64,000 nt of DNA, taken from an uncultured Winogradskyella sp. Lineage in GTDB: Bacteria; Bacteroidota; Bacteroidia; Flavobacteriales; Flavobacteriaceae. The notes below the pieces were generated by a model. The model saw nothing but the letters and a program-made list of their open reading frames with translations. It searched no databases and had not been told where the DNA came from. The translations under genes were made by a program, and so were the position numbers. The stretch is from positions 124,001 to 188,000 of the forward strand of contig NZ_CANLYI010000004.1 of NCBI RefSeq assembly GCF_947495255.1. Reading direction: 5' to 3'. This document shows, piece by piece, positions 44,340-53,208 of this stretch. How positions within the stretch are numbered: position 1 is the stretch's first letter; every line of letters starts with the position of its first letter.

Positions 44340-46349
44340 CTAAATTTCTGAAGCTTCAGCTACTAAAATCTCGTTTTTATCTTCTTTTGCTTTTTCAATG
44401 AAATCATTAATTGCTTCATTTTCTTCTAAGCCATTTTTAAGCAACACTTTTAACGCAATTAAAACTGCGATGCGAGTACCTGATTTTTTCACTGCAGTGC
44501 AAAATAATGGCTCTAAATCATCATAAGCAACATCTTTAGCTAACGCTTGTATTTCAGATTTAACTTTTTGTTGTTTTTCCTCTGGCAAATTGGTGTATTT
44601 TTTACCAAATTGCTGAATAACACTAATCGCAGAACGTTTTTGTTGTTGCGGTTTTGGTTTATTCTGGTTTTCATTATTTTGAGGTTTAGGCTTTTGTTTT
44701 GCCCAACTATCTCTTAACCCAACCGTTTTGTTGAATACTAATTTTTGAGGTGTAGAATCATTGTCTACATTAAAATAACCTAAACGTTGAAACTGAAACT
44801 GCTCTCCTACTTCAACATCTGCTAAACTTGGTTCTAAATAACCTGTTTTTATTGTTAAAGAATTCGGGTTTAAGAATTCCATAAAGTCTTTATCCTTATC
44901 ACTATCTGGTGATTCGTGCATAAACAAACGATCGTATTCTCTTATCTCTGCGGTAATAGCATGTTTAATAGATACCCAATGCAACGTTCCTTTTACTTTT
45001 TTAGACGTATCTTCATCATACGTACACTGAATTTCTAATATATCTCCATTTTGGTCTTTTACAACCTCATTAGCTTTAATGATGTACGCATTTTTTAAAC
45101 GAACTTCACCACCAAGTTTCAACCTAAAATATTTGTTTCTGGCTTCTTCCTTAAAATCGTCTCTTTCGATATAAATTTCTCTTGAAAAAGGTACTTTTCT
45201 AAATCCAGCTGAATCATCTTCCTGGTTATTTTCAGCTTCTAACCATTCCTCTTTATCTTTAGGATAATTGGTTATAACTACTTTTACTGGATCTAAAACA
45301 GCCATTACTCTATTAGCTGTTTTATTTAAATTCTCACGAATACAGAACTCTAAAAGCGATACATCAATAATATTTTCGCGCTTAGCAACACCTACTTTTT
45401 CAATGAATTTACGAATAGAATTTGGTGTATAACCACGACGACGTAAACCAGAAATCGTTGGCATACGAGGATCATCCCAGCCAGAAACTATACCTTCTTC
45501 AACTAAACGTAATAACTTACGCTTACTCATTATGGTATAACTCAAATTTAAACGTGCAAATTCACGTTGTTTAGGTGGTAATGGAAATTTATCCTTACTG
45601 TATTCATAAACATTATCTCTAAACCAATCGTAAAGCTTTCTGTGAGGTTTAAATTCTAATGAACATAGTGAATGCGAAATTTGTTCTAAGTAATCACTTT
45701 CTCCATGCGTCCAATCGTACATTGGGTAAATACACCAATCATCACCAGTTCTATGATGATGTGCATACATAATACGATACATAATTGGATCTCGCATTAA
45801 CATATTTGGATCCTTCATGTCAATTTTAGCACGCAATAAATGTGTACCTGCTGGAAATTTTCCGGCTTTCATACCTTCAAATAATTCCAAATTTTCTTCA
45901 ACACTACGATCTCTATATGGACTATTTGTACCTACTTGTGTTGGTGTTCCTTTTTGTTTCGCCATCACTTCAGAAGATTGAGAATCTACATAAGCTTTAC
46001 CGTCTTTAATCATTAAAACTGCCCAATCGTATAACTTCTGAAAATAATCTGATGAGTACAATTCATTTTCCCATTTATAACCTAACCAAGCAATATCGCG
46101 TTTTATAGCATCAACATACTCTTGCTCTTCTTTAGCAGGATTGGTATCATCGAACCTTAAGTTTACAGGTGCATCATACCGCTCTCCTAAGCCAAAACTA
46201 ATACCAATGGCTTTGGTATGCCCAATATGTAAATAACCATTTGGTTCTGGCGGAAAACGAAAACGAAGCTTATCTTTTGGTAAACCGTTTGCTAAATCTT
46301 CTTCTATGATATGCTCAATAAAATTGAGTGACTTTATTTCTTCTGACAT
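44340..46349 (-). CDS. glnS: Glutamine-tRNA ligase with C-terminal extension
   Basis: A 669-residue class I synthetase, about 110 residues longer than the E. coli enzyme. FRFPPEPNGYLHIGHTKAI is the HIGH region, VNLRFDDTNPAKEE and YSSDYFQKLYDWA are family-specific, TIMSKRKLLRLVEEG is the KMSKS loop and GWDDPRMPTISGLRRRGYT follows it. The core ends near residue 560; then comes a linker rich in K, P, Q and N (KPKPQNNENQNKPKPQQQ) and a helical tail of about 95 residues (SAISVIQQFGKKY to the end). It charges tRNA-Gln directly. The tail resembles nothing I can name and may be an RNA-binding addition, as other lineages have added YqeY domains. Confidence 0.94.
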   Translation of the reverse strand: MSEEIKSLNFIEHIIEEDLANGLPKDKLRFRFPPEPNGYLHIGHTKAIGISFGLGERYDAPVNLRFDDTNPAKEEQEYVDAIKRDIAWLGYKWENELYSSDYFQKLYDWAVLMIKDGKAYVDSQSSEVMAKQKGTPTQVGTNSPYRDRSVEENLELFEGMKAGKFPAGTHLLRAKIDMKDPNMLMRDPIMYRIMYAHHHRTGDDWCIYPMYDWTHGESDYLEQISHSLCSLEFKPHRKLYDWFRDNVYEYSKDKFPLPPKQREFARLNLSYTIMSKRKLLRLVEEGIVSGWDDPRMPTISGLRRRGYTPNSIRKFIEKVGVAKRENIIDVSLLEFCIRENLNKTANRVMAVLDPVKVVITNYPKDKEEWLEAENNQEDDSAGFRKVPFSREIYIERDDFKEEARNKYFRLKLGGEVRLKNAYIIKANEVVKDQNGDILEIQCTYDEDTSKKVKGTLHWVSIKHAITAEIREYDRLFMHESPDSDKDKDFMEFLNPNSLTIKTGYLEPSLADVEVGEQFQFQRLGYFNVDNDSTPQKLVFNKTVGLRDSWAKQKPKPQNNENQNKPKPQQQKRSAISVIQQFGKKYTNLPEEKQQKVKSEIQALAKDVAYDDLEPLFCTAVKKSGTRIAVLIALKVLLKNGLEENEAINDFIEKAKEDKNEILVAEASEI

Positions 46350-46503
46350 GTTTTAGGTATTCGCTGTTGGCAATTAGCTGTTGGTAAAATCTATACACAA
46401 CAATAAAACTCAACATCATTGTTCCAGTTGGTAAAATTAAACAAATTGTAACATTAATTTACTTTTTTAGACTGATAGTATGTATCAATAATCTTATACA
46501 ATT

Positions 46504-46704
46504 ATGAATTATAAATGTCCAAAATGCGATAACACAACTTATGAAGTTGGCGAAATGAGAGCCACAGGTGGTAGATGGTCTAAAATATTTGACATTCAGA
46601 ATAAGAAATTTAGTTCTGTTACGTGTAAAAAATGTAGTTATACTGAGTTTTATAAAGCTAAAACAAGTGCATTGAGTAATATTTTTGATTTGTTTACTAA
46701 TTAA
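46504..46704 (+). CDS. Zinc-ribbon nucleic-acid-binding protein
   Basis: A 66-residue protein with two CxxC pairs: YKCPKCDN at the N-terminus and VTCKKCSYTEFYK in the second half, with a loop GEMRATGGRWSKIFDIQNKKF between. It matches the predicted Zn-ribbon family represented by B. subtilis YpzJ. It lies between glnS (divergent) and folB. The upstream 150 bases hold short direct repeats (GCTGTTGG at 46363 and 46377) of no obvious role. Confidence 0.8.
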   Translation: MNYKCPKCDNTTYEVGEMRATGGRWSKIFDIQNKKFSSVTCKKCSYTEFYKAKTSALSNIFDLFTN

Positions 46705-46781
46705 TTATTTCTTCTACTCAACTCAGCAAGCATATAGCTATAAACTGATTAAAATTCATTAAGAAATATTACTTTTGAATT

Positions 46782-47144
46782 ATGGGAATAATAAAAGTTG
46801 AAAATATAAGAGTATTTGCAAATCATGGTTGTTTAAAAGAAGAAACAGCGATTGGTAGCGATTACAGAGTAGATTTAGAAGTTAAGGCCAACTTAAAAAA
46901 GTCTTCAAAAACTGATGAACTACATGATACTGTAGATTATGTATTTTTAAACAAAGTAGTTAGAGAAGAAATGGCAATACCTTCTAAACTTTTAGAAACA
47001 GTTGCTAAGCGTATTTTAGATCGTGTTTTTAAAGAAGACTCATTAATCACTAAAGCCAAAGTTGGTGTTAGTAAAATAAACCCTCCAATTGGTGGTGACG
47101 TTGAAATGGTTACGATAAAAATGACTCAAAAGCGAAAAAAGTAA
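46782..47144 (+). CDS. folB: Dihydroneopterin aldolase
   Basis: A 120-residue enzyme, normal length for FolB. MGIIKVENIRVFANHGCLKEETAIGSDYRVDLEVKANL contains the N-terminal strand and the conserved HGC motif; DTVDYVFLNKVVREEMAIPSKLLETVAKRILDRVF includes the catalytic region with LLE(T/x)(V/x)A, and KVGVSKINPPIGGDVEMVTI has the proline-rich loop. It splits 7,8-dihydroneopterin in folate synthesis. It is 77 bases after the zinc-ribbon gene and 129 bases before tRNA-Cys. Confidence 0.92.
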   Translation: MGIIKVENIRVFANHGCLKEETAIGSDYRVDLEVKANLKKSSKTDELHDTVDYVFLNKVVREEMAIPSKLLETVAKRILDRVFKEDSLITKAKVGVSKINPPIGGDVEMVTIKMTQKRKK

Positions 47145-47198
47145 TACAGCTTTTTACTACAAATAGATTGAAACATCAAAACATAGCTTAAAATATAA

Positions 47199-47228
47199 TT
47201 GTTATAACGTATATAATTTTTATATTTG
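47199..47228 (+). promoter_or_regulatory. Promoter of tRNA-Cys
   Basis: TTG (47199-47201), a 19-base spacer and TATATTTG (47221-47228) match the Bacteroidota consensus exactly. Transcription would begin near 47235, leaving a leader of about 39 bases to be removed by RNase P. Confidence 0.75.
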
Positions 47229-47273
47229 CGCTCTCATTAAATTAATGAGATTCCTAATTTACTAGGAAAATAA

Positions 47274-47347
47274 GGTGTCGTGGCCGAGTGGCTAGGCAGT
47301 GGTCTGCAACACCATCTACAGCGGTTCGAATCCGCTCGACACCTCCA
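47274..47347 (+). tRNA. tRNA-Cys (anticodon GCA)
   Basis: A cloverleaf can be drawn by hand: acceptor GGTGTCG pairs with CGACACC, the D arm is GCC-GAGTGGCTA-GGC, the anticodon loop is CTGCAAC giving GCA, the T arm is AGCGG-TTCGAAT-CCGCT and the discriminator is T, as in tRNA-Cys. The CCA end is encoded (47345-47347). One G-T pair closes the anticodon stem. It is flanked by a promoter and a terminator. Confidence 0.95.
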
Positions 47348-47379
47348 AAAGAGTTACTTTTTAAGTAGCTCTTTTTTTT
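47347..47379 (+). terminator. Terminator after tRNA-Cys
   Basis: GAGTTACTT and AAGTAGCTC pair through nine positions with one T-G wobble, around a TTT loop, followed by a run of eight or so T. It directly abuts the tRNA 3-prime end. Confidence 0.85.
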
Positions 47380-47411
47380 GTTTAAATTTTAAGAAAGTTT
47401 ATAAATAATAT

Positions 47412-47954
47412 TTAATTCTCATTTAACTGTTTAGCATTTCTATCGATTAAAAAATAATCATATATCAATAGAATGCTCATTAGTAAAATTCCAGTAGTAA
47501 ACAATAATGCGCCATAAGGCCAATGTTGAATTTTAAATAATATTCCGAAAAACAAAGCAAAGATAGTCATTGAAATTAAAAGAAAATAGAAAGCCTTAAG
47601 GAATGCATTCTTCTTGTATTTTCTATTTTTAAAATAATAGATACCTTCAAATATAAACCAGTAAATAAAGAGAATTAGTAATGCTATTTCAAATATATAA
47701 GGAATATTAATAGCATGAAATGCACTGTTTAAGTAACTAAAAATCCAAAGTAAAATCATAGCAAGTTTTACATAATCTAAACTTTCTTTATTCCTTTTAA
47801 AAATAAAACGAAAGGTGTATAATAATCCAACTAAAATACTTCCTATAAGCATTAAAATATTTGCATAAGGCCAATACATTATTTTAAACAACGCACCAAA
47901 AATTAAAATAATAATTGATAGACGTAAAGGAAAGGTTAAAATCTTATTTTGCAT
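47412..47954 (-). CDS. Membrane protein with two GldL-like motifs
   Basis: A 180-residue, mainly hydrophobic protein with about six helices. The motif LFKIMYWPYANILMLIG (residues 22-38) is repeated as LFKIQHWPYGALLFTTG (139-155). This FKI-x-(H/Y)WP motif is the N-terminal signature of GldL, the gliding and type IX secretion motor component. The protein lacks GldL's cytoplasmic tail and so is a related small protein, not GldL itself. It is on the minus strand 21 bases downstream of the LysE-type gene. Function is unknown. Confidence 0.78.
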   Translation of the reverse strand: MQNKILTFPLRLSIIILIFGALFKIMYWPYANILMLIGSILVGLLYTFRFIFKRNKESLDYVKLAMILLWIFSYLNSAFHAINIPYIFEIALLILFIYWFIFEGIYYFKNRKYKKNAFLKAFYFLLISMTIFALFFGILFKIQHWPYGALLFTTGILLMSILLIYDYFLIDRNAKQLNEN

Positions 47955-47975
47955 TTATATAGTTTCCATTAAAGT

Positions 47976-48659
47976 TTAGTTAATAGGATTAACCTTCTCA
48001 ATTTGCTCAATACTCTTTTCATAAAGTTCTGGAAACAAACCTTGACTTAAAAGAATAATACCGAAGATTAAAATTACCAAAGACACAATTTTCTTAGTCT
48101 TAAAAATACGTCGAGGTGTGAGTTTATTTCGTAATCGTTTTGCAGCAGCAATTTTTACTAAATCAGTTAAAAAATAAGAGATTAACATAGTTGCAATAAA
48201 AATCATTACGCCATTTTTAGAAGTTGTTATAGATGTACCAATAACTATAAAGCCTAACCAACCCAACAGTACACCAATATTAATAAAATTGAGTAAAAAT
48301 CCTTTAATAAAAAGTTTACCGTAATCCTTTTTTGGTAACTCTATTCTGTGATGCTCTTTAACAATAGAACGGAAAGATTTAGAGGTTTTTATAAAGCTTA
48401 TAAGGCCATATATAAAAAGTAAAACACCACCAAAAACTAATAATTTTGGATCATCTTTAATTTTATCTAAAAGGGAATCTGTACTCTTAAAAATAACGAA
48501 GATAAAAACGATATCAGCGAAAATAACACCAAGGTCAAAAATAATAGCACTAGTAAAACCTTTGGTTGCACCTGTTTCTAATAATACAAAAAAAACAGGA
48601 CCAATGGTAAAGGCTAAAATAATTCCAAACGGAATCGCTGTTAATATATCGTCTAACAT
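47976..48659 (-). CDS. LysE/RhtB-family translocator
   Basis: A 227-residue membrane protein with six helices. The beginning MLDDILTAIPFGIILAFTIGPVFFVLLETGATKGFTSAIIFDLGVIFADIVFIF includes the family's G-P-(V/G)-P-x-hydrophobic motif in helix 1. It is a probable exporter of amino acids or small metabolites. It forms a minus-strand run with the GldL-motif gene. The substrate is unknown. Confidence 0.83.
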   Translation of the reverse strand: MLDDILTAIPFGIILAFTIGPVFFVLLETGATKGFTSAIIFDLGVIFADIVFIFVIFKSTDSLLDKIKDDPKLLVFGGVLLFIYGLISFIKTSKSFRSIVKEHHRIELPKKDYGKLFIKGFLLNFINIGVLLGWLGFIVIGTSITTSKNGVMIFIATMLISYFLTDLVKIAAAKRLRNKLTPRRIFKTKKIVSLVILIFGIILLSQGLFPELYEKSIEQIEKVNPIN

Positions 48660-48703
48660 CTATAATCTTGCTGTTTACACAAATGTAACAAACTAAGCCG
48701 AAT

Positions 48704-49375
48704 TTACATACGTTTTATTCTACCTCCAAGAAGTGTGTTTTCATTAATTTCTTTTGGCTTACCATAAATAAATACATCTCCACCTGCTTTAATACGTACA
48801 TCTACAGTTTCAGTAGCATTTACATAAGCTTCACCAGCTGCATTAATACTGACTTCTGTATTTTCTGTAATAAATTCTTCACCATTAAAAACACCACCAG
48901 TGTAAATCGTAATATCTTGATTTTTAGAACTGCCTGTAATATTAATTACTCCACCTGTAACAGCTCTAAAATTTGCATATGTAGATTCTAGTGATAAAGT
49001 GATTTCTGCGCCTTCTTGTGTCCTTAAATCAACCTCATATTGCTTTAAAGTTTCTTTTAACGTAACTTTAGCACCTTCGTTAGCATCAATAATATCTACT
49101 GAAGTAAAATATAACTCAACTACTGTATCATTACCATCGTAACTTTCTTCAAGATTCATACGTATTTTAAGTTTTCCGTTGTTGTTTACAACTTCAACAT
49201 CCTTTCTGTTTTTTCCTGAAATAATCACTTTATTCTCATCTGACTCAATCATTTTTACATGAATTAAATCAAAGACTTTTACGGTTGAGAATTCACCTAT
49301 TGTTTTCTCAATAGTGTCTTGAGCGTTTATTGTAAAACCTATAGTCATTAGGATTATTAAGCATATATTTTTCAT
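48704..49375 (-). CDS. DUF2807 (head GIN) domain protein
   Basis: A 223-residue secreted protein with signal MKNICLIILMTIGFTINAQ. The remainder is a right-handed beta-helix of repeats with G-x-(A/V)-x-(V/I) strands, including EGAKVTLKETLKQYEVDLRTQEGAEITLSLES and GGVINITGSSKNQDITIYTGGVFNGEEF, typical of DUF2807. Role unknown; commonly found in Bacteroidota envelopes. It is 10 bases downstream of the small membrane protein gene. Confidence 0.87.
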   Translation of the reverse strand: MKNICLIILMTIGFTINAQDTIEKTIGEFSTVKVFDLIHVKMIESDENKVIISGKNRKDVEVVNNNGKLKIRMNLEESYDGNDTVVELYFTSVDIIDANEGAKVTLKETLKQYEVDLRTQEGAEITLSLESTYANFRAVTGGVINITGSSKNQDITIYTGGVFNGEEFITENTEVSINAAGEAYVNATETVDVRIKAGGDVFIYGKPKEINENTLLGGRIKRM

Positions 49376-49385
49376 AATTAATAAT

Positions 49386-49622
49386 TTATTTTAAGGTAAT
49401 TACTTTATTAATAAATAACCATTTGAGTTGAATTTCGTCTCCAGAACGTTTTTTAACAATACGTCTTTGTGGTGATAATAACACCGTTATTACAGCAGAA
49501 ATTGCTGTTAATAAATACCTGTTAATATCACTGTAAACCAATTGAATTCCGAATCTTATTACCAGATAAGTCACAAAGAATATTAAAAAAACGTAGATGC
49601 TTGCTTTTGTAGATGTCTTCAT
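49386..49622 (-). CDS. Small two-helix membrane protein
   Basis: A 78-residue protein with two hydrophobic helices (ASIYVFLIFFVTYLVIRFGIQ and YLLTAISAVITVLLS) and a basic C-terminus with RRIVKKRSGDEIQLKWLFINK. No family is recognised. It lies between the YbjQ-type gene (2-base gap) and the DUF2807 gene on the minus strand, so the three are probably one operon. Confidence 0.68.
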   Translation of the reverse strand: MKTSTKASIYVFLIFFVTYLVIRFGIQLVYSDINRYLLTAISAVITVLLSPQRRIVKKRSGDEIQLKWLFINKVITLK

Positions 49623-49624
49623 AA

Positions 49625-49924
49625 TTAAACGGCAACTTTTACTGCTGTTCCTGTTACTGAAACCATAGCATAATTAGATGTTGTTAACTCTATTTCAATT
49701 TTAATACCAACAACAGCATTTGCATTTAATTTTGCAGCATTATTTTGTAATGTTTGAAAAGCTTCTTCCTTTACAGCTTCAATACTATTCTGTAATTTTG
49801 TATAATATTTTGAAGCACTGAAACCCATAGAAACAACTTCTTTATTTAGAGCAACACCTGTTACTATACCTAAATAATCTATTATTTTATGGTCTTCTAT
49901 AGAATTAGTTGTGGTGAGTATCAT
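49625..49924 (-). CDS. YbjQ/UPF0145 family protein
   Basis: A 99-residue protein beginning MILTTTNSIEDHKIIDYLGIVTGVALNK, the family's typical start. KLQNSIEAVKEEAFQTLQNNAAKLNANAVVGIKIEIELTTSN covers the conserved helix and the ANAVVGI(K/R)(I/V) strand. YbjQ folds as a beta-rich oligomer sometimes called heavy-metal-binding, but its function is not settled. It is 104 bases downstream of rnr and begins the small operon. Confidence 0.9.
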   Translation of the reverse strand: MILTTTNSIEDHKIIDYLGIVTGVALNKEVVSMGFSASKYYTKLQNSIEAVKEEAFQTLQNNAAKLNANAVVGIKIEIELTTSNYAMVSVTGTAVKVAV

Positions 49925-50027
49925 AATTTGAATATTTTCTTATTAGTAATTTTATATACCGTAAAGTTACAATTCTATTCGCTTTCAATGAATTTTAATA
50001 TGCCTTCATAAAAAACGAGAACTGTTA

Positions 50028-52274
50028 TTACTCACTATCAACTTCTGGTTTCCCAACCATATAAAAATCAAGATGTTTCTTGGTTAAATCTGCATTTTTA
50101 ACTTTTACAATAACTTCATCTCCTAGTTGATACATGATACTAGATTTTTTACCAACCATAGCATATTGATCCTGGTCAAACTGATAGTGATCATCTTTCA
50201 TATCTCTAACACTTACCATACCTTCACATTTATTAGAAATTATTTCTATATAAATTCCCCAATCTGTTACACCAGAAATAACACCCAAAAATTCTTCGTC
50301 TTGATGATCTTGCATAAAACGAATTTGCATGTATTTAATAGAATCGCGCTCTGCTTTAGTTGCTAAATATTCCATATTACTAGAATGTTTACAACGTTCT
50401 TCGTAAATTTCTTCGTTAGCTGATTTTCCACCATCTAAATACAATTGTAATAAACGATGCGCCATTACATCTGGATAACGACGAATAGGCGATGTAAAGT
50501 GACTGTAATACTCAAAAGCTAAACCATAATGACCAATATTATGTGTTGTATACTCGGCTTTAGACATGGTTCTAATCGTTAATGTATCTACTAAATTTTG
50601 TTCTTTTTTACCAACAACATCTTTTAGTAAGTTATTTAAAGATGATGCAATACTACCTTTATCTTTAAAATTTAATTTATGTCCAAAACGTGCTACAACC
50701 GTTTGAAGTTGTGCTAGTTTTTCATCATTAGGTTCATCATGCACACGATACACAAAGGTTTTCTTTTGTTTTCCAACAAATTCTGACACCTTTCTGTTAG
50801 CTAATAGCATAAATTCTTCAATCATTTTATTCGCATCTTTACTTGTTTTAAAGAATACGCCTACTGGATTTGCTTCTTCATCTAAATCGAATTTTACTTC
50901 AACTTTATCAAAAGAAATGGCTCCATCTCGCATACGTGCATTTCGCATTTTACGAGCCAATTGATTCATTTTTATAGTTGCTTGTGCAATATCTACATCA
51001 GTTTGATATTCTTCTCCAGTTAATGAGACCTCTGCAGGAATTGTAGTATCAATCTTTTTCTTATGCTTTAAAACATCAACTTCGTTAATTGTTGCGTTGT
51101 TTTCAATGATAGCTTGCGCTTCTTCATATGCAAAACGTGCATCAGAATAGGTTACTGTTCTACCAAACCATTCGTTTTTAATTTCGCATTTTTCATTCAT
51201 TTGAAACACTGCAGAAAACGTATATTTTTCTTCGTGTGGGCGTAATGAACATGCTCCATTAGATAAAACTTCTGGCAACATAGGCACTACTCTATCTACT
51301 AAATAAATAGAGGTTGCACGCTCATAAGCTTCATCATCTAAAACAGTTCCTGGTTGCAAATAATGCGATACATCTGCAATATGTATTCCTATTTCATATA
51401 AGCCATTATCTAACACTTTAAAAGATAAAGCATCATCAAAATCTTTAGCATCTTTTGGATCTATGGTAAAGGTTAAATCTTTACGCATATCTCTACGCTT
51501 TGCAATTTCTTCTGGTTTAATTTCTAAATCAATGTTGTTGGCATAATCTTCTACCTCTTTAGGAAACTCCATTGGTAATCCATATTCTGCCATAATAGAG
51601 TTAATCTCAGTACCATGTTCACCTGGTTTACCAAGTACTTCAATAACTTTACCGTTTGGTGAATCTGATTTTTCTGGCCAATCTTCTAAAGAAACCAATA
51701 CTTTATCACCATCTTCGGCTTTATTAATTTTATTGATAGGTACAAAAATATCAGTGTACATTTTGTTGCTATCTGCTACAACAAAGGCAAAATTCTTTTT
51801 CTCATGAATTTGAATAGTACCAACATATTCCGTTTTTGCACGTTTAATAATATTGGTAATTTCTCCTTCTTGTTTGCCTCTATGACGTCTCTTATAAGCG
51901 TAAAATTCTACTTCATCACCATTTAAAGCTTTATTAATATTGTTTGAAGCAATAAATACGTCTTCTTCAAAATCATCGCAAATAATATAACCGTTTCCTT
52001 TAGCAGCTAAATCTAAAATACCTGTATGATATTCTGTATTTACTATAGCTTTAAATTTACCACGATCCACTTCTTCAATCTCTTGTTTTGCTTTAAGTTG
52101 TTGAAGTTTCTTTATAATTTGATTGCGACTACTAGCATCATTAACGCCTAGTTTAGCTGCAATTTGTTTGTAATTAAAAGTTGAGTTTCTTTCTTTTTTT
52201 AAAATACTAAGAATTGTATTTGTAAGGTTGGAAATCTTGTTATGTGAAGGTTTCCTGTGTTTCTTTTTTGTCAT
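50028..52274 (-). CDS. rnr: Ribonuclease R
   Basis: A 748-residue 3-prime to 5-prime exoribonuclease. A winged-helix N-terminal part (about 1-75) is followed by cold-shock domains, the RNB catalytic core (TIDPKDAKDFDDALSFKVLDNGLYEIGIHIADVSHYLQPG and YLVDRVVPMLPEVLSNGACSLRPHEEKY with its metal-binding aspartates; YGLAFEYYSHFTSPIRRYPDVMAHRLL) and a C-terminal S1 domain (EFLGVISGVTDWGIYIEI). It degrades structured RNAs and participates in rRNA quality control. It is divergent from rpiB across the long AT-rich gap. TAACTTTG at 52371-52364 is a possible -7 element. The ORF 50127-50366 is a shadow. Confidence 0.96.
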   Translation of the reverse strand: MTKKKHRKPSHNKISNLTNTILSILKKERNSTFNYKQIAAKLGVNDASSRNQIIKKLQQLKAKQEIEEVDRGKFKAIVNTEYHTGILDLAAKGNGYIICDDFEEDVFIASNNINKALNGDEVEFYAYKRRHRGKQEGEITNIIKRAKTEYVGTIQIHEKKNFAFVVADSNKMYTDIFVPINKINKAEDGDKVLVSLEDWPEKSDSPNGKVIEVLGKPGEHGTEINSIMAEYGLPMEFPKEVEDYANNIDLEIKPEEIAKRRDMRKDLTFTIDPKDAKDFDDALSFKVLDNGLYEIGIHIADVSHYLQPGTVLDDEAYERATSIYLVDRVVPMLPEVLSNGACSLRPHEEKYTFSAVFQMNEKCEIKNEWFGRTVTYSDARFAYEEAQAIIENNATINEVDVLKHKKKIDTTIPAEVSLTGEEYQTDVDIAQATIKMNQLARKMRNARMRDGAISFDKVEVKFDLDEEANPVGVFFKTSKDANKMIEEFMLLANRKVSEFVGKQKKTFVYRVHDEPNDEKLAQLQTVVARFGHKLNFKDKGSIASSLNNLLKDVVGKKEQNLVDTLTIRTMSKAEYTTHNIGHYGLAFEYYSHFTSPIRRYPDVMAHRLLQLYLDGGKSANEEIYEERCKHSSNMEYLATKAERDSIKYMQIRFMQDHQDEEFLGVISGVTDWGIYIEIISNKCEGMVSVRDMKDDHYQFDQDQYAMVGKKSSIMYQLGDEVIVKVKNADLTKKHLDFYMVGKPEVDSE

Positions 52275-53208
52275 TTAATTTGTAATCATATTCATTTCCT
52301 ATAAGTGATAGGAATTCTAATTTAAAACTTAATTAAGGCGAAGAGAGGTTATTAAGTTTAATACAAAGTTACGTTTTAATTTTTTAATGGTGTTTATAGA
52401 ACGTTAAATTAATGAAAAAGCACTGTAAAATTTACAGTGCTTTAGGTTAGAATTATAATATTAAAACTAGTTTATAATTAACTTTTTAGACCGTTTTCCT
52501 TTGTTTGTTTCTATTTCTATTAAGTATAAACATAGTATTAATTTGAGTTATTCACTCATTAAATAGAGAATTTATATTTTACTAAAAGTATATTATTATA
52601 AAACAGATTTTAATACCATTTACCTATTATTCACTAAAATTTACAGTTATCAACATATATATACATATAATCAGTTTTCTTTTAAAATTTTAAAAAATAA
52701 ATGGTGGTTATTATAGTATGTTAATAGTGACTATAACTTTTTGAAATTTTATTTTGATTAACCGTAGTTTACATTTTACAACATTTTAGTTAACATTAAA
52801 TTTACATATAACTACTTCATTTTAAAGCTAAATTAAAAAGCTATTAACAGTTGTTAATAACAGATGTTAATAGAAATAACTGATATGTTTATTTATAAAT
52901 CTTGTTCATTTCACTACAAATGATCTTTAATAACTATCTCTAAAAAAATAGCTAACTAATTAGGTTATCTCATCTGTTTTTTGGTTTGGAAAAATAAGTG
53001 GATAAACCTAATTTTAGTTTTAAAGAGTTGTGAACAGTTATTAACAAGTAGTGATCATTTTTAGTTGTACTTATGAACAGTGATAATAAAAGCTTATAAA
53101 GAACTTAAGTTTCAAACTTAAAATTTATGAATAAGTATGCCGTTATAAGTTATGCTTACTTATAAGCAATTATTAACTTTGATGTTTAATAACAAAACAC
53201 TTTTTATT
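52275..53208. other. Long AT-rich intergenic region with candidate oriC
   Basis: The 934 bases between divergent rnr and rpiB contain no believable gene. From about 52540 to 53050 there are nine 9-mers close to the DnaA box TTATNCACA: TTATTCACT twice (52548, 52627), TTATCAACA (52647), AGTGGATAA (52997, complement of TTATCCACT) and five of the CTATTAACA/TTATTAACA class (52719, 52841, 52852, 52865, 53038), three of them within 33 bases. Long A/T-only runs could be the unwinding element. No dnaA or other replication gene borders it. Mixed orientation of genes to the right gives no strand-bias support. I regard it as a candidate only. Confidence 0.5.
52417..52443. repeat. Perfect 27-base palindrome in the rnr-rpiB gap
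   Basis: AAAGCACTGTAAA, one base A, then the exact complement TTTACAGTGCTTT. It has the look of a terminator stem but no gene ends here, because both neighbours are transcribed away from it. A T-run is absent beyond the stem itself. Confidence 0.65.

Noticed and set aside
53152-53208. Upstream part of the rpiB ORF (MLTYKQLLTLMFNNKTLFI)
   Set aside because: RpiB proteins begin at the MKISIGNDHAG-type start; the extension runs through a probable promoter element.
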